A DNA stretch of 64,000 nt from G020354785 sp964534745 (GCA_964534745.1 CAZHQW010000004.1:27100-91099); one strand, 5' to 3'; counted from the stretch's first letter, positions 7,462-16,544 are shown. Numbers and translations are program-made. Notes: generated by a model not told the origin, from the letters alone.

Positions 7462-7845
7462 ATGAAACTTAAGAAAGATAATTATTTACTTATTGTTGAT
7501 GATTCCACTACCAATGTAGTTTTACTGGAAGCTGTCTTTGACGAGAAGGGATATAAGATTGAAACCGCCTTTAGCGCAAAAGAGGCTTTCGGAATAATCG
7601 AAAAACAAACTCCCGACCTTATTTTACTGGATTTGTTAATGCCAAAGATAAACGGATTTGATTTTCTCAGGCAGCTAAGGAGGAAGAAAGCTACAAGGGA
7701 CACTCCTGTTATTGTAATTTCAGCTGCAACTGACGAAGAGAATGTCCACAGAATAATGGAAATGGGAGCAGTTGATTTCATTAAAAAGCCTATTGATCTT
7801 GACTATCTGGTAGAGAAGGTTGAATCTGTCTTAATCAAGAAGTGA
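7462..7845 (+). CDS. Stand-alone receiver-domain response regulator
   Basis: A 127-residue single REC domain. The acidic pair is Asp13-Asp14, the phospho-acceptor is Asp57 in LLDLLMPKINGFDF, the switch residue is Ser87 (VISAAT) and the conserved Lys is Lys109 in KKPID. There is no output domain. The closest relatives by appearance are receivers fused to kinases in hybrid systems, so a phosphorelay role with the kinase at 10827-12383 is plausible but unproven. GAGGGG lies about 11 bp before the ATG, one of the few Shine-Dalgarno-like sequences in the window. The gene is divergent from crp/fnr across the palindrome at 7274-7299. Confidence 0.9.
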   Translation: MKLKKDNYLLIVDDSTTNVVLLEAVFDEKGYKIETAFSAKEAFGIIEKQTPDLILLDLLMPKINGFDFLRQLRRKKATRDTPVIVISAATDEENVHRIMEMGAVDFIKKPIDLDYLVEKVESVLIKK

Positions 7846-7913
7846 TTGATAGCCCCTATATCAGCTGTTAATATTAATATTCCTTTCATCCCCGCATAAT
7901 TGAATTTAATCAT

Positions 7914-7921
7914 TACCTTTG
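7914..7921 (+). promoter_or_regulatory. -7 box upstream of the receiver gene at 7984
   Basis: TACCTTTG matches TAnnTTTG exactly, 62 bp before the ATG at 7984. A -33 TTTG at the proper distance was not found, so this is a one-element prediction. Confidence 0.4.
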
Positions 7922-7983
7922 GTTAGTTCCCCTAATAAAAACAACTATACCCAGCGAATTTCGTTATATATTAATAACAAATT

Positions 7984-8358
7984 ATGGGCAAAATGAAAAG
8001 GGTCTTAATAGTTGATGACAACATGATGATGCGCAGGCTTATCAGAAATGTCTTCAGAAATGAGAGATTTGATATTATGGAGGCAAAGAACGGAATGGAG
8101 GGCCTTCATCTTGCCAACCAGAACTCCTTTGACGTTGTAATAACCGATATAGTTATGCCTGAAATGGAAGGTATTCAGTTCATAATTGAACTGAGAAAGA
8201 TTGCACCCCGAATAAAAATAGTGGCAATATCAGGAGGCAGGCCCTACTATCTTTATGTGGCTAAAAAGCTCGGAATAGAAGCCATATTTACGAAACCCCT
8301 GAATCATCTTGAATTCGTAAATACAGTGAAAAAGATTGCATACAACCACCAGTCATAA
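7984..8358 (+). CDS. Stand-alone receiver-domain response regulator
   Basis: A 124-residue single REC domain with Asp11-Asp12, acceptor Asp55 in VITDIVMPEMEG, switch Ser83 (AISGG) and Lys104 in TKPLN. The sequence after Ser83 (GGRPYYLYVAKKLG) and the EMEG in place of the common MNG set it apart from the other two receivers in this segment, so the three are not recent copies of each other. It is the third output-less receiver within 2.3 kb and precedes the GAF/PAS sensor gene by 157 bp. An exact -7 box lies upstream. A partner kinase is not identifiable from sequence alone. Confidence 0.9.
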   Translation: MGKMKRVLIVDDNMMMRRLIRNVFRNERFDIMEAKNGMEGLHLANQNSFDVVITDIVMPEMEGIQFIIELRKIAPRIKIVAISGGRPYYLYVAKKLGIEAIFTKPLNHLEFVNTVKKIAYNHQS

Positions 8359-8383
8359 TTCCACAAAAAATCATATTGTTAAT

Positions 8384-8420
8384 ACAAGCTTCCAAGGTTT
8401 AATAAAAAACCGCAGCTTGT
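8384..8420 (+). terminator. Possible hairpin after the third receiver gene
   Basis: ACAAGCT (8384-8390) pairs with AGCTTGT (8414-8420), with an inner GGTTT/AAACC stem. There is an internal mismatch loop and no clear T run directly after it, so it may be a weak terminator or a leader structure of the sensor gene. Confidence 0.35.
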
Positions 8421-8515
8421 TCAATAAAGTTTTATTAAAAATATTATTTTAAAGAAATATTAATTATTTTTAGATATAGTCTTTCTGTATTTAAAAGTTA
8501 TTTAATATTGTCCTC

Positions 8516-10780
8516 ATGGAAAATAAAAAAGAGTCCATTGTCCAATTAACAATTCTGGCTATTATTATTTCTTTGCTTTTTCCTGTTGCAGCGATATTTA
8601 TTGATATAATACTCCACGAGAGTTTTTCCTATACTTTGAGTGACTTTATGCGCCTTTATGCTGAAAATCCCATACAGTACATTATTTTATCGCTTGTAAT
8701 TATTATTCCCGTGGTCACCTTCTTTTCCATAAGGTATTTTTCAAAAATCATGGATAAGAAGCAGAAAATTATCGATTCCGAAAAACACAAGACAAAAAGA
8801 ATAGAAGAGTTTACAAAAAAACTGATACAGGAAGATTTTTCGCATGATTTCGAAAGTGATAAGGACGATAGTCTTGGAAAATCATTACTGAATCTAAGGG
8901 ACAAGTTAAAGGGAAATAAAGAGACCGACCTAAAGAGAAGAAAGGAAGATGAACAAAGGAACTGGACTGCAGAGGGACTGGCAAAGTTTGGAGATATACT
9001 CAGAAATGAGATAGACAACGTTGAATCACTGTCATTCAGTATTATCAAGGAGCTTACAAATTATATCGATGCAACGCAGGGAGGGTTTTATCTGCTTAAA
9101 AACAGCGACGGCAAGGAGAAGTTTTTTGACATGACAGCGTTCTTTGCCTATGACCGCAAAAAGTTCGCCAATAAACAAATCGCCTGGGGTGACGGATTGA
9201 TAGGTACAAGTGCGGCAGAGAAAAAGTCAATATATGTAACCGATGTTCCCGAGGACTATGTTAGTGTAACATCCGGATTGGGATACACAAATCCCAAGTC
9301 AATACTGGTTGTTCCATTGATAAAAGATGACAATATTTTCGGAGTTATTGAATTCGCTTCTTTGAATAAAATTGAATCCTACCAGCTTGATTTTGTTGAA
9401 AAGGTAGCGGAGAATATCGCCTCGACATTATCAATGGCTGAAATAAGCATAAAAACAACCAGGCTGCTTGAGGAAACAAAAGCCCAAGCCCAGGCCCTTA
9501 CCTCACAGGAAGAAGAGATGAGACAGAACATGGAAGAATTACAGGCCACCCAGGAAGAAGCGACAAGACAGGCAGAAAAGTTTGTGCTTATGGAAAACAC
9601 GGTAAATCATACCATGATTCGCGCCGAATATGATAAGGAAGGCTACCTTTTGTATGCAAATACCAAGTTTCTCAATAAGCTGGGGTATTCAATGACAGAA
9701 GAAGTGGAAGGAAAACATATAACTGAATTCATCGGCAAAAAAGACAGGGAATGGTTTAAGGAAATATGGGATAACCTTGCCAAGGGAGGCAGGCACTTTG
9801 AAGGATATATGAAACATATAACAAAGGCAGGAAAGGACCTCTGGACGATGGCGACATATACCTGCATAAGACTTGATAATGGTCAGGTGGACAAGATCCT
9901 TTTTCTAGCCCTTGATACTACAGAACATAAAAATCTCAGCCTTAAGATGGAAGGTATAATTGAATCGGTGAACCGCTCAGGTATTAAGATCGAATTTGAT
10001 ATAAACGGTAATATTGCTGATTACAATGAATCATTTCAACATCTGTTCAAATATACTAACACAGATATTACATCCCTTTCTGTGTTTGATCTTATAAATC
10101 CGCTTGAGCTTGAGAGTTTTAACAAAAAGTGGGAAACTGTAATCAAGGGGGTCGGATTCCAGGGACAGTTCAAGGTTAAAACCAAAAATGACGAGGAAAG
10201 ATGGATAAGGGGAGCTTTCAGCGTAATATACGACATGTACGGCGATGTAGATAAGATCTTCTTTATCGGCCAGGATATTACAAATGAAAAGAAGATGGAA
10301 TTAAACCTTAGAGAACAGACTGAAATACTTAGAAACCAGGAAAAGCTGTTGCGTGAATCCAAAAAGGAACTGACAAGGAAACTGAGGGAAGAAAAGCTTG
10401 AAATGAAAAACCAGTATAGTGCAATCGAGAAAGTTAAAAACAGGAATGAAAAGACCCTTGAGGAATTACCGGATGCAGTAGTGACTATTGGAAGCGATAA
10501 TAAAATAGTATTCTTTAATAAAGCTGCAGAGAAATTGTGGGGTTATGGCAGAAGTGAGGTCCTCAACCAGGATGTTGGCATTTTATTCTCAGAAAAGACA
10601 ATTGACGTGGATGAATTTGTGGCAGCTATTGTTGGACCCGGTGATAATAAGATTATTAATAAAAGGAAAAAAACAAAGGTACTAACCAAAGACAGGAAAG
10701 AAAGGGAAGTAACGATTCTGCTGGCAAGAGCCAGGCTTGAAGACGAGACAACATACACAGCCTTCATAAATTATATTTAA
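8516..10780 (+). CDS. Membrane GAF/PAS multidomain sensor protein without kinase domain
   Basis: A 754-residue protein with two N-terminal membrane spans (about residues 10-32 and 52-72) enclosing a short loop. They are followed by a charged linker, a GAF domain (about 155-315), a coiled coil rich in Gln/Glu (about 318-365), two adjacent PAS domains each ending in a PAC-like stretch (about 370-480 and 490-600), a second basic coiled coil (about 600-650) and a third PAS (about 655-754). The chain ends in the last PAS domain: no HisKA, HATPase, GGDEF, methyl-acceptor or phosphatase module is present. The next gene, a PAS-containing histidine kinase 46 bp downstream, probably supplies the catalytic part, making this a split sensor. 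The ligand is unknown. Confidence 0.85.
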   Translation: MENKKESIVQLTILAIIISLLFPVAAIFIDIILHESFSYTLSDFMRLYAENPIQYIILSLVIIIPVVTFFSIRYFSKIMDKKQKIIDSEKHKTKRIEEFTKKLIQEDFSHDFESDKDDSLGKSLLNLRDKLKGNKETDLKRRKEDEQRNWTAEGLAKFGDILRNEIDNVESLSFSIIKELTNYIDATQGGFYLLKNSDGKEKFFDMTAFFAYDRKKFANKQIAWGDGLIGTSAAEKKSIYVTDVPEDYVSVTSGLGYTNPKSILVVPLIKDDNIFGVIEFASLNKIESYQLDFVEKVAENIASTLSMAEISIKTTRLLEETKAQAQALTSQEEEMRQNMEELQATQEEATRQAEKFVLMENTVNHTMIRAEYDKEGYLLYANTKFLNKLGYSMTEEVEGKHITEFIGKKDREWFKEIWDNLAKGGRHFEGYMKHITKAGKDLWTMATYTCIRLDNGQVDKILFLALDTTEHKNLSLKMEGIIESVNRSGIKIEFDINGNIADYNESFQHLFKYTNTDITSLSVFDLINPLELESFNKKWETVIKGVGFQGQFKVKTKNDEERWIRGAFSVIYDMYGDVDKIFFIGQDITNEKKMELNLREQTEILRNQEKLLRESKKELTRKLREEKLEMKNQYSAIEKVKNRNEKTLEELPDAVVTIGSDNKIVFFNKAAEKLWGYGRSEVLNQDVGILFSEKTIDVDEFVAAIVGPGDNKIINKRKKTKVLTKDRKEREVTILLARARLEDETTYTAFINYI

Positions 10781-10826
10781 AAAGGATTTTCTGCAGAATG
10801 CATAGGCCCGGAAAAAAAAGCGGATA

Positions 10827-12383
10827 ATGCAAAAGAAAGATGATTATTGTTACCAGCTATTAAAAGTCCTTGAACTTGAGAATATTGGATACTGGACAAA
10901 AGAAAAGGACAGTGATATAATGCATTTTTCTGAAATGGCGGCGCAAATAATAGGTCTTATGACCGGTGATTTATCCATGAAGTTGAATGATTTCCTTGGC
11001 AATGTCTATTCAGAAGACAGGCACACCCTTGAGCATTACATTAATGAGCTGCCCGGGGGAAAAGATTTCACCGAGTGCATCTTTAAGATGATGAGGTTTA
11101 ATTCGGAAACCAAAGAAGTTATAAATTTATCAACGCGCATAACGAATATCTATGGTTATGACAGCAAGAACCTCCTTATATTAGGTACTATATCAGACAT
11201 TACGAAACAGGAAAAACTCAAAAGGGAAGCCCTGAGGATAAAAGAGAAAGCTGAAGAGCTTTACATGCAAAAGAACATATTCCTTGCTAATATCTCACAT
11301 GAGATAAGGACCCCTATGAACTCGATTGTAGGTTTCTCGGAACTGCTGAATATAGGTAATCTTGATGCCCGCACCCGCAATGAATACTTTAGAATAATTA
11401 AACATCAGGGCCTTCAATTGCAAAAGCTGGTAGATGATATTTCCGAACTGGCAAAATATGAAACAGGCGAGCTGAAAATCAATAAATCACCATGCAACTT
11501 CAATTTATTAATTAACGAGTTATTAATCAGTTTTAACCATCATAAATCCAAACTTAACAAGGATAATGTCACAATAAAGATTAGTCTGCCGCACAGCGAG
11601 GAAATAATAGGGTACACAGATTCGGGAAGGATAACCCAGATATTGTCAAATCTGATAAATACCTCCTTGTATTTCACTGACAGGGGAATAATAGAAATAG
11701 GTTATTACAAGGCTGATGATAAAAAGTTAATATTCTATGTTAAGGACACGGGAGCCGGTTTTACGGCAGATGAACAGAAGTATATATTTGACAGACTCTC
11801 ACAGGTTGAGGAAACGATTATAAAAAAATTTGAGGGACTGGGATTAAGCCTTACCATTTCCAAAGGTCTCGTTAAACTGATGGGTGGCAAAATATGGCTG
11901 GAATCAGAGCCAGGTTCTGGTACAACATACTACTTTCAGATACCTTATGAGGAACTCCCTCACGATGATACGCCGGAAGAAATTGAAGAAGCTCCTGTCC
12001 TGTCGCAATACAGCTGGAAAGACAGAATAATTATTATAGTTGAGGATGATGAGATAAATTACAGGTTTCTTGAAGCTGTGCTCCATAACACTGATGCGCG
12101 GATCATACATGCCGATAACGGATACCAGGCCATTGACCTTTGCAAATCGATAAATAAGATCGATTTGATACTTATGGATCTTAAACTGCCTGATATTAGC
12201 GGCTTTGATGCAACACTCGAGATCAGGAAGATAAATAAGGACATACCTGTCATAGCACAGACAGCCCTTGTGCTTAAGGAGGAAAAAGAGAAATGCCTCA
12301 AGGCAGGTTGCAATGACATCATTACCAAGCCCATTGAAATAGGTAAGCTTCTCAGACTTATAAACAAATATCTTAGTGAATAG
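10827..12383 (+). CDS. Soluble PAS hybrid histidine kinase with receiver domain; degenerate N-box
   Basis: A 518-residue protein with no membrane span. It has a PAS domain (about 20-130), a HisKA dimerisation domain with His158 in NISHEIRTPMNS, an HATPase domain (about 265-390) and a C-terminal receiver with acceptor Asp451 in LMDLKLPDISG and Lys in TKPIE. G1 (DTGAGF) and G2 (GLGLSL) boxes are intact. The N-box reads NLINTSLYFT; against the large hybrid kinase of this window (NLLDNAKKYT), the Mg-binding Asn is Thr279 and the following Lys is Tyr. That substitution often impairs ATP use, so the protein may act mainly as phosphatase, scaffold or phosphotransfer partner. It is probably co-transcribed with the upstream GAF/PAS protein. 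Its 3' end overlaps the convergent DUF2784 gene by 11 bp. Confidence 0.9.
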   Translation: MQKKDDYCYQLLKVLELENIGYWTKEKDSDIMHFSEMAAQIIGLMTGDLSMKLNDFLGNVYSEDRHTLEHYINELPGGKDFTECIFKMMRFNSETKEVINLSTRITNIYGYDSKNLLILGTISDITKQEKLKREALRIKEKAEELYMQKNIFLANISHEIRTPMNSIVGFSELLNIGNLDARTRNEYFRIIKHQGLQLQKLVDDISELAKYETGELKINKSPCNFNLLINELLISFNHHKSKLNKDNVTIKISLPHSEEIIGYTDSGRITQILSNLINTSLYFTDRGIIEIGYYKADDKKLIFYVKDTGAGFTADEQKYIFDRLSQVEETIIKKFEGLGLSLTISKGLVKLMGGKIWLESEPGSGTTYYFQIPYEELPHDDTPEEIEEAPVLSQYSWKDRIIIIVEDDEINYRFLEAVLHNTDARIIHADNGYQAIDLCKSINKIDLILMDLKLPDISGFDATLEIRKINKDIPVIAQTALVLKEEKEKCLKAGCNDIITKPIEIGKLLRLINKYLSE

Positions 12384-12768
12384 CCCTTTGCCGCACCTTT
12401 GCTCTTCTTATGTAGTCCCTGATATTTAAATATATTGAAATTGCAAATGCTGCGAGGAATGAAACAAGAGTGACAGTATTTATAAAACGGGGGTCAAAGT
12501 CCAGTCCGCTTAGCCTGTCTGCCAGATATTTTACGTATGAATCAGGCAGTCCGGTATGACCCATCTTTACAAGTATCTTGAAATGCCAGTCAGTGAGAGG
12601 GCAGTAACCCATTCCGCAGAAAATGCCCAGAATAAACCAGGATGCACAGGTCAGGGAAAGGGTTATTAGATTAAGCTTCCTGGTTTTTCTGAAAATCCAG
12701 CCGAACAAATTAAAGAATATTAAAAGTGTATGAAATGTTATAAAGAAAAAATCAACTAATTTTAGCAT
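12373..12768 (-). CDS. DUF2784-family membrane protein
   Basis: A 131-residue integral membrane protein with about four hydrophobic segments: residues 4-24, 35-55, a short amphipathic middle region and 98-118. The family hallmark is the Cys-Pro-Leu-Thr-Asp-Trp motif (GYCPLTDWHFKIL) after the second span. DUF2784 proteins are widespread in bacteria and their function is unknown. The start codon lies only 6 bp from the start of the divergent acylphosphatase gene, so the two must share a very compact promoter region or be transcribed from further away. The stop overlaps the kinase gene by 11 bp. Confidence 0.8.
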   Translation of the reverse strand: MLKLVDFFFITFHTLLIFFNLFGWIFRKTRKLNLITLSLTCASWFILGIFCGMGYCPLTDWHFKILVKMGHTGLPDSYVKYLADRLSGLDFDPRFINTVTLVSFLAAFAISIYLNIRDYIRRAKVRQRAIH

Positions 12769-12774
12769 GGTAAT

Positions 12775-13056
12775 ATGCAGGTTTTAATGATACATAAAGA
12801 TATTCAAATATTCGGAATGGTTCAGGGTGTCGGATTCAGATATTCGGCCAGGCATGCCGCAATAAATTACGGCATTAAAGGCTATGTGAGGAATATGCCT
12901 GACGGCAGTGTTTATATTGAAGCTGAGGGACAGGAACAGAATATGGCCGAATTTATTAAATGGTGCAGGAAAGGACCCGGCTCAGCATATATCGAAAACA
13001 TAAATGTCGAAGAGGGCGCAATGAAGAATTTTGAACTCTTTGATATCAGGTTTTAA
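12775..13056 (+). CDS. acyP: Acylphosphatase
   Basis: A 93-residue cytosolic enzyme that hydrolyses the carboxyl-phosphate bond of acyl phosphates such as acetyl phosphate or carbamoyl phosphate. The acylphosphatase signature is present: GMVQGVGFRYSAR with catalytic Arg22, and GYVRNMPDGSV with catalytic Asn40. The length is typical once a short N-terminal extension (MQVL) is allowed; ATG 12787 (MIHKD) is an equally possible start. It diverges from the DUF2784 gene with 6 bp between starts and overlaps the convergent cstA gene by 11 bp at its 3' end. Confidence 0.93.
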   Translation: MQVLMIHKDIQIFGMVQGVGFRYSARHAAINYGIKGYVRNMPDGSVYIEAEGQEQNMAEFIKWCRKGPGSAYIENINVEEGAMKNFELFDIRF

Positions 13057-14752
13057 CATTCTTCATAAATAATGACCTCACTCCGCTCACAAGCATCCAC
13101 AGCGTAAGCAGAAGCACAAGAACGGCAATAACAAGAAGTATCGCAGATCCTTTTTTTTCTATGACACCGGGTTTCAGTAAACCAAGCACATTATTTATCA
13201 TGGCCCACACGGTAGTTATAAGCACAAACAACATGGGAATAAAGGCAACAAGGTAATTTTTCCCTTTATGATAAAGGTAGATGCTTATTATTCCGAGTCC
13301 GAGTGCGGCAAGAAGCTGGTTCAGTGCGCCAAAGATAAGCCAAAGCCTGAGTGCCTCTTTGGCTGTAATCTGAAAGTATATTATAATGGCTGCAAGCAAA
13401 ACAACAATAAATGTCGCAAAGTACCTGCTTCTTATGGGCCTGATCACTGTTCCCGCCTTAGTCTTGAAAATTTCCTGGAGGGAGAGCCTTTGTATCCTTG
13501 TAGCCGAGTCAAGGGTAGTATTGGCAAAGCTCACAACAAATACAACTATTAGTACGGTGCCAAACTCTTTATGAATACCTATACTTGATAACAGATTAGA
13601 AGCACCATCAACGAAAGCTGCAATTTTGGGACTTATGTCTATTCCACTGGCAATTCTGCTCCAGGTCGAATAATGGTCGTAGAATGCCCCTTTCCCCAAT
13701 CCCCCGACAACAGCAATGATAACAAGGACGGCAAGAAATCCTTCAAGTATCATCCCCCCGTAACCGATCAATACGGAGTCTTTTTCTTTATCTACCTGCT
13801 TTACAGTAGTACCGGAGCTGGCCAGGGAATGAAAACCGGAAATGGCGCCACAGGCAATGGTAATGAATAACATGGGCATCAGTCCGGGTAAATTCGGGTC
13901 AGTATCATGTACAACACGATTAATTGCAGGTGCATCAATAGCAGGATGGGCAATTATTGTTCCTGCCACCAGCAGTATCATAGCTATTATCAGCTGGTGG
14001 GAATTTATATAATCTCTTGGCTGCAAAAGTTTATTTACGGGCACCGTTGAAGCAAAGAACACATATATAAGTATAATCAAGCCCCATAACAGCTTCCTGT
14101 TCACCGGGTTACCAATAAATGCAAATTCGATCTCAATATAAGGACCTGCAATAATGGATAAATACATTAGTGCCACTGCTATTATTGAATACAATAACTC
14201 ATTCCCTCCCCTTCTTATCTGCCATCCCAGCCATACGGCCACAGGTATCTGAAACCAGACGGGAAATACCGATGCAGGGTATTCAACAAAAAGTGTAGCC
14301 ACAATAATAGCAAAAAGTGCCAGGACCATCCACAATAAAAACTGGATGAGAAACTGGAATGCATAGCGGGTTGAATTATTGACAATATTTCCTGTAAGGT
14401 CGCCTATCGACTTACCCTGGTTTCTTGCAGATATTACAAGAGTGGCAAAATCATGTACTCCTCCCATAAATATTGAGCCGAAGAAAACCCAGAGAAAAGC
14501 CGGCAACCAGCCCCAGATCACTCCTATTGCCGGACCGACAATAGGACCTATTCCGGCAATTGTTGTAAAATGATGCCCGAAGACTATACTTCTTTTAGTC
14601 GGCATAAAATCAACACCATCCCTGAACTGGTGTGCAGGCATTTTGTTTTTATCTGAAACACCCAGTATTTTTCCGGCTATGTATCTTCCATATGTTCTGT
14701 AAGCAACTATATAGCCTGCAAAGGCCAGAACCATAAGCACAACAGTGTTCAT
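13046..14752 (-). CDS. cstA: Carbon starvation protein A (CstA/YjiY family transporter)
   Basis: A 568-residue polytopic membrane protein with about 15 hydrophobic spans. It carries the CstA signatures DGVDFMPTKRSIVFGHHFTT near the N-terminus, followed by IAGIGPIVGPAIGVIWGW, and GAISGFHSLASSGTT in the middle. The family imports peptides or pyruvate during carbon limitation (E. coli CstA, BtsT). The length is in the range of the shorter CstA forms. The gene is monocistronic in appearance, with a 228-bp AT-rich region separating it from the divergent universal stress protein gene; shared starvation control of the two is an inference. Confidence 0.93.
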   Translation of the reverse strand: MNTVVLMVLAFAGYIVAYRTYGRYIAGKILGVSDKNKMPAHQFRDGVDFMPTKRSIVFGHHFTTIAGIGPIVGPAIGVIWGWLPAFLWVFFGSIFMGGVHDFATLVISARNQGKSIGDLTGNIVNNSTRYAFQFLIQFLLWMVLALFAIIVATLFVEYPASVFPVWFQIPVAVWLGWQIRRGGNELLYSIIAVALMYLSIIAGPYIEIEFAFIGNPVNRKLLWGLIILIYVFFASTVPVNKLLQPRDYINSHQLIIAMILLVAGTIIAHPAIDAPAINRVVHDTDPNLPGLMPMLFITIACGAISGFHSLASSGTTVKQVDKEKDSVLIGYGGMILEGFLAVLVIIAVVGGLGKGAFYDHYSTWSRIASGIDISPKIAAFVDGASNLLSSIGIHKEFGTVLIVVFVVSFANTTLDSATRIQRLSLQEIFKTKAGTVIRPIRSRYFATFIVVLLAAIIIYFQITAKEALRLWLIFGALNQLLAALGLGIISIYLYHKGKNYLVAFIPMLFVLITTVWAMINNVLGLLKPGVIEKKGSAILLVIAVLVLLLTLWMLVSGVRSLFMKNVKT

Positions 14753-14980
14753 TTCACCAGTATTTGAAATACAACTTTGTTAGTAATAAATTATTAATAG
14801 AAAATTAAAAATAGTAACTTTAATTAATATTTAATTAATTACATTATATAATTAACAGTATAAATAAAAACAATAATAAAAAAAATATTGTTTAAACTAT
14901 TGAATATTAACACCATAACTATTATATTTACATCAGTATTATAAGCTGGGCACAACAATCTTCTTTTAATAATTCCGGAC
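14753..14980. other. AT-rich divergent intergenic region between cstA and a usp gene
   Basis: The region consists almost entirely of A/T-rich sequence with short runs of A and TTAATTA-like blocks. Apart from a promoter candidate for the usp gene near 14900-14930, no hairpin, operator dyad or small ORF was identified. Confidence 0.6.
14900..14930 (+). promoter_or_regulatory. Promoter candidate for the universal stress protein gene
   Basis: TTG at 14900-14902 and TATATTTA at 14923-14930 are separated by 20 bp. They approximate the Bacteroidota -33 TTTG and -7 TAnnTTTG elements, with a mismatch in the last base of the -7 box. Confidence 0.4.
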
Positions 14981-15796
14981 ATGAAAGAAACAAAAAGAAC
15001 CATACTCATCCCCTATGATTTCACCATGCTTTCAGATTGCGCGCTTGAACATGGTGTACAAATTGGCAGACTGCTGGACAGCGACATAACTCTGCTCAAT
15101 ATAATTGACAATCTGAAAGATGAAGTACATGTAAAGGATAGGCTCACTGAGAAGGCCAAAGAAGCACAGAAAGAGTTTCATATACTGCCCAAGGTAATGG
15201 TCAGGCCGGGAAAGGTGTCGCAGGCAATAAAAGACGTGGCAACAAACATTAACGCGGACCTTGTGATAATGAAAACAAGCGGGCCAAAAGGCATTCAGAG
15301 GTTTACCGGAAGCAGGGCAATAAAAGTGATGTATGGTTCAAAGATTCCCTTTATAGTTATACAGGCACCGCCAAAACGGGAGATTATCAAACAGGTTATT
15401 GTCCCTATTGATTTCAGGTTCGAGAACAAGGAAAAACTAAAATGGATTAATTTCCTGACAAAGATCTATACTCCCAGTGTTTATCTTTTCCGCCCTAATG
15501 TTTCTGATTACAGGATAAGGAACAACCTGAAATTTGCCACCAATTTTCTTGAAGGAAGAAATATAGGATTTGAGCTTGTTCACGCCCGGGGCAAGAAATC
15601 CTTTGTGGAAGAAGCTATTGACTTTTCAAACTTCATAGATGCGGATCTGTTAATTATCATGCTAAGCCGCTCTATTACGCTGGGTAAGATCCTTTTTGGC
15701 CTGAATGACCAGAAATATATAACCAATAAATACAAAGTACCTGTAATGTGCCTCAATCCGCGGACAGATTTAAGGAAGTTTGCAGGATTCAGATAA
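14981..15796 (+). CDS. Universal stress protein (tandem UspA domains)
   Basis: A 271-residue cytosolic protein of two UspA-type Rossmann-like domains, about residues 5-133 and 140-265. The first starts KRTILIPYDFTMLSDCALEH and ends with a short glycine motif (GPKGIQRFTGSRA) that resembles, but is shorter than, the ATP-binding GxxG-x9-GS loop. The second is more divergent and lacks a clear nucleotide loop. Tandem Usp proteins respond to starvation and stress; the molecular role is rarely known. The gene diverges from cstA and its end overlaps batE on the other strand by 8 bp. Confidence 0.85.
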   Translation: MKETKRTILIPYDFTMLSDCALEHGVQIGRLLDSDITLLNIIDNLKDEVHVKDRLTEKAKEAQKEFHILPKVMVRPGKVSQAIKDVATNINADLVIMKTSGPKGIQRFTGSRAIKVMYGSKIPFIVIQAPPKREIIKQVIVPIDFRFENKEKLKWINFLTKIYTPSVYLFRPNVSDYRIRNNLKFATNFLEGRNIGFELVHARGKKSFVEEAIDFSNFIDADLLIIMLSRSITLGKILFGLNDQKYITNKYKVPVMCLNPRTDLRKFAGFR

Positions 15797-16544
15797 TCTC
15801 CATGTCTTCTTTCCTGATCCATCCTACTGTACCGTCACCTATCCTTATCCTGTTCCATATGTCAAGGCTATCCTCTATTATTATCTTTGTACCCTCATGG
15901 ATTATAAACAAATCGACCCCTGACTCTGCAGGAGAGCTCTTTGCCGTCACGGTAGGAGAAATGATTATAGCAGAGTCTTTTGCTGTCAGTAGTTCTTTGC
16001 GCTTCCATGCAGAATAGAATGCAGACACAGAAATAAACAGTATTATTATCCCCAGCCAAAAAGTTAACTTCTTCAATGCAATCCTTGCAGAAAACAAATA
16101 AACCAGAAATAATACGAGGAACAGCAAAAAGGCAGAGATGCTTATCACAGCCCATCTGTCCGGACCAGTCAAACTGACTATATTCCTTATCCAGGTTTTT
16201 ATAAAAAACTCAGGTATTATATCTATCTTATCAATAACATGGGCATTAGCCAGGGCAAGATTGTGACTGACATCATCATCATAGGGATCAAGCTTTTTTG
16301 CCCTCTCATAATTCAGAATTGCCATTGGAATATTATTAATCTTATAATAGGCATTGCCAAGATTATAGTATAATTCCGGAGCTTTATACCCTGAATCAAC
16401 GGCTTGCTCATACGCTTCAATTGCATAATAATATAATCCCTTCGCATATGAGTCATTACCGAATTTTATTACCGAGTCAGCTTCAAAAGCGAACAGGGAC
16501 GACATAAGTAAGTTTATTACAACAATAGTAACTGCCTTTCTCAT
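15789..16544 (-). CDS. batE: BatE: TPR and SH3-like membrane protein
   Basis: A 251-residue protein with a signal-like N-terminus, three TPR-type helical repeats (about residues 25-110, with ELYYNLGNAYYKINNIPMAI), two membrane spans (about 137-160 and 166-184) and a C-terminal SH3-like domain ending in the G-T-V-G-W-I signature (about 195-250). This is the domain order of BatE from the Bacteroides aerotolerance operon. The TPRs face the periplasm and are thought to join the BatA/BatB/BatC complex. Translation is coupled to batD through the sequence TAATG, where stop and start share one base. Confidence 0.88.
   Translation of the reverse strand: MRKAVTIVVINLLMSSLFAFEADSVIKFGNDSYAKGLYYYAIEAYEQAVDSGYKAPELYYNLGNAYYKINNIPMAILNYERAKKLDPYDDDVSHNLALANAHVIDKIDIIPEFFIKTWIRNIVSLTGPDRWAVISISAFLLFLVLFLVYLFSARIALKKLTFWLGIIILFISVSAFYSAWKRKELLTAKDSAIIISPTVTAKSSPAESGVDLFIIHEGTKIIIEDSLDIWNRIRIGDGTVGWIRKEDMEII

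Noticed and set aside
8656..9048. Minus-strand 130-aa frame opposite the GAF/PAS gene
   Set aside because: Low-complexity Ser/Phe/Leu composition and full overlap with a well-supported gene mark it as a shadow frame.
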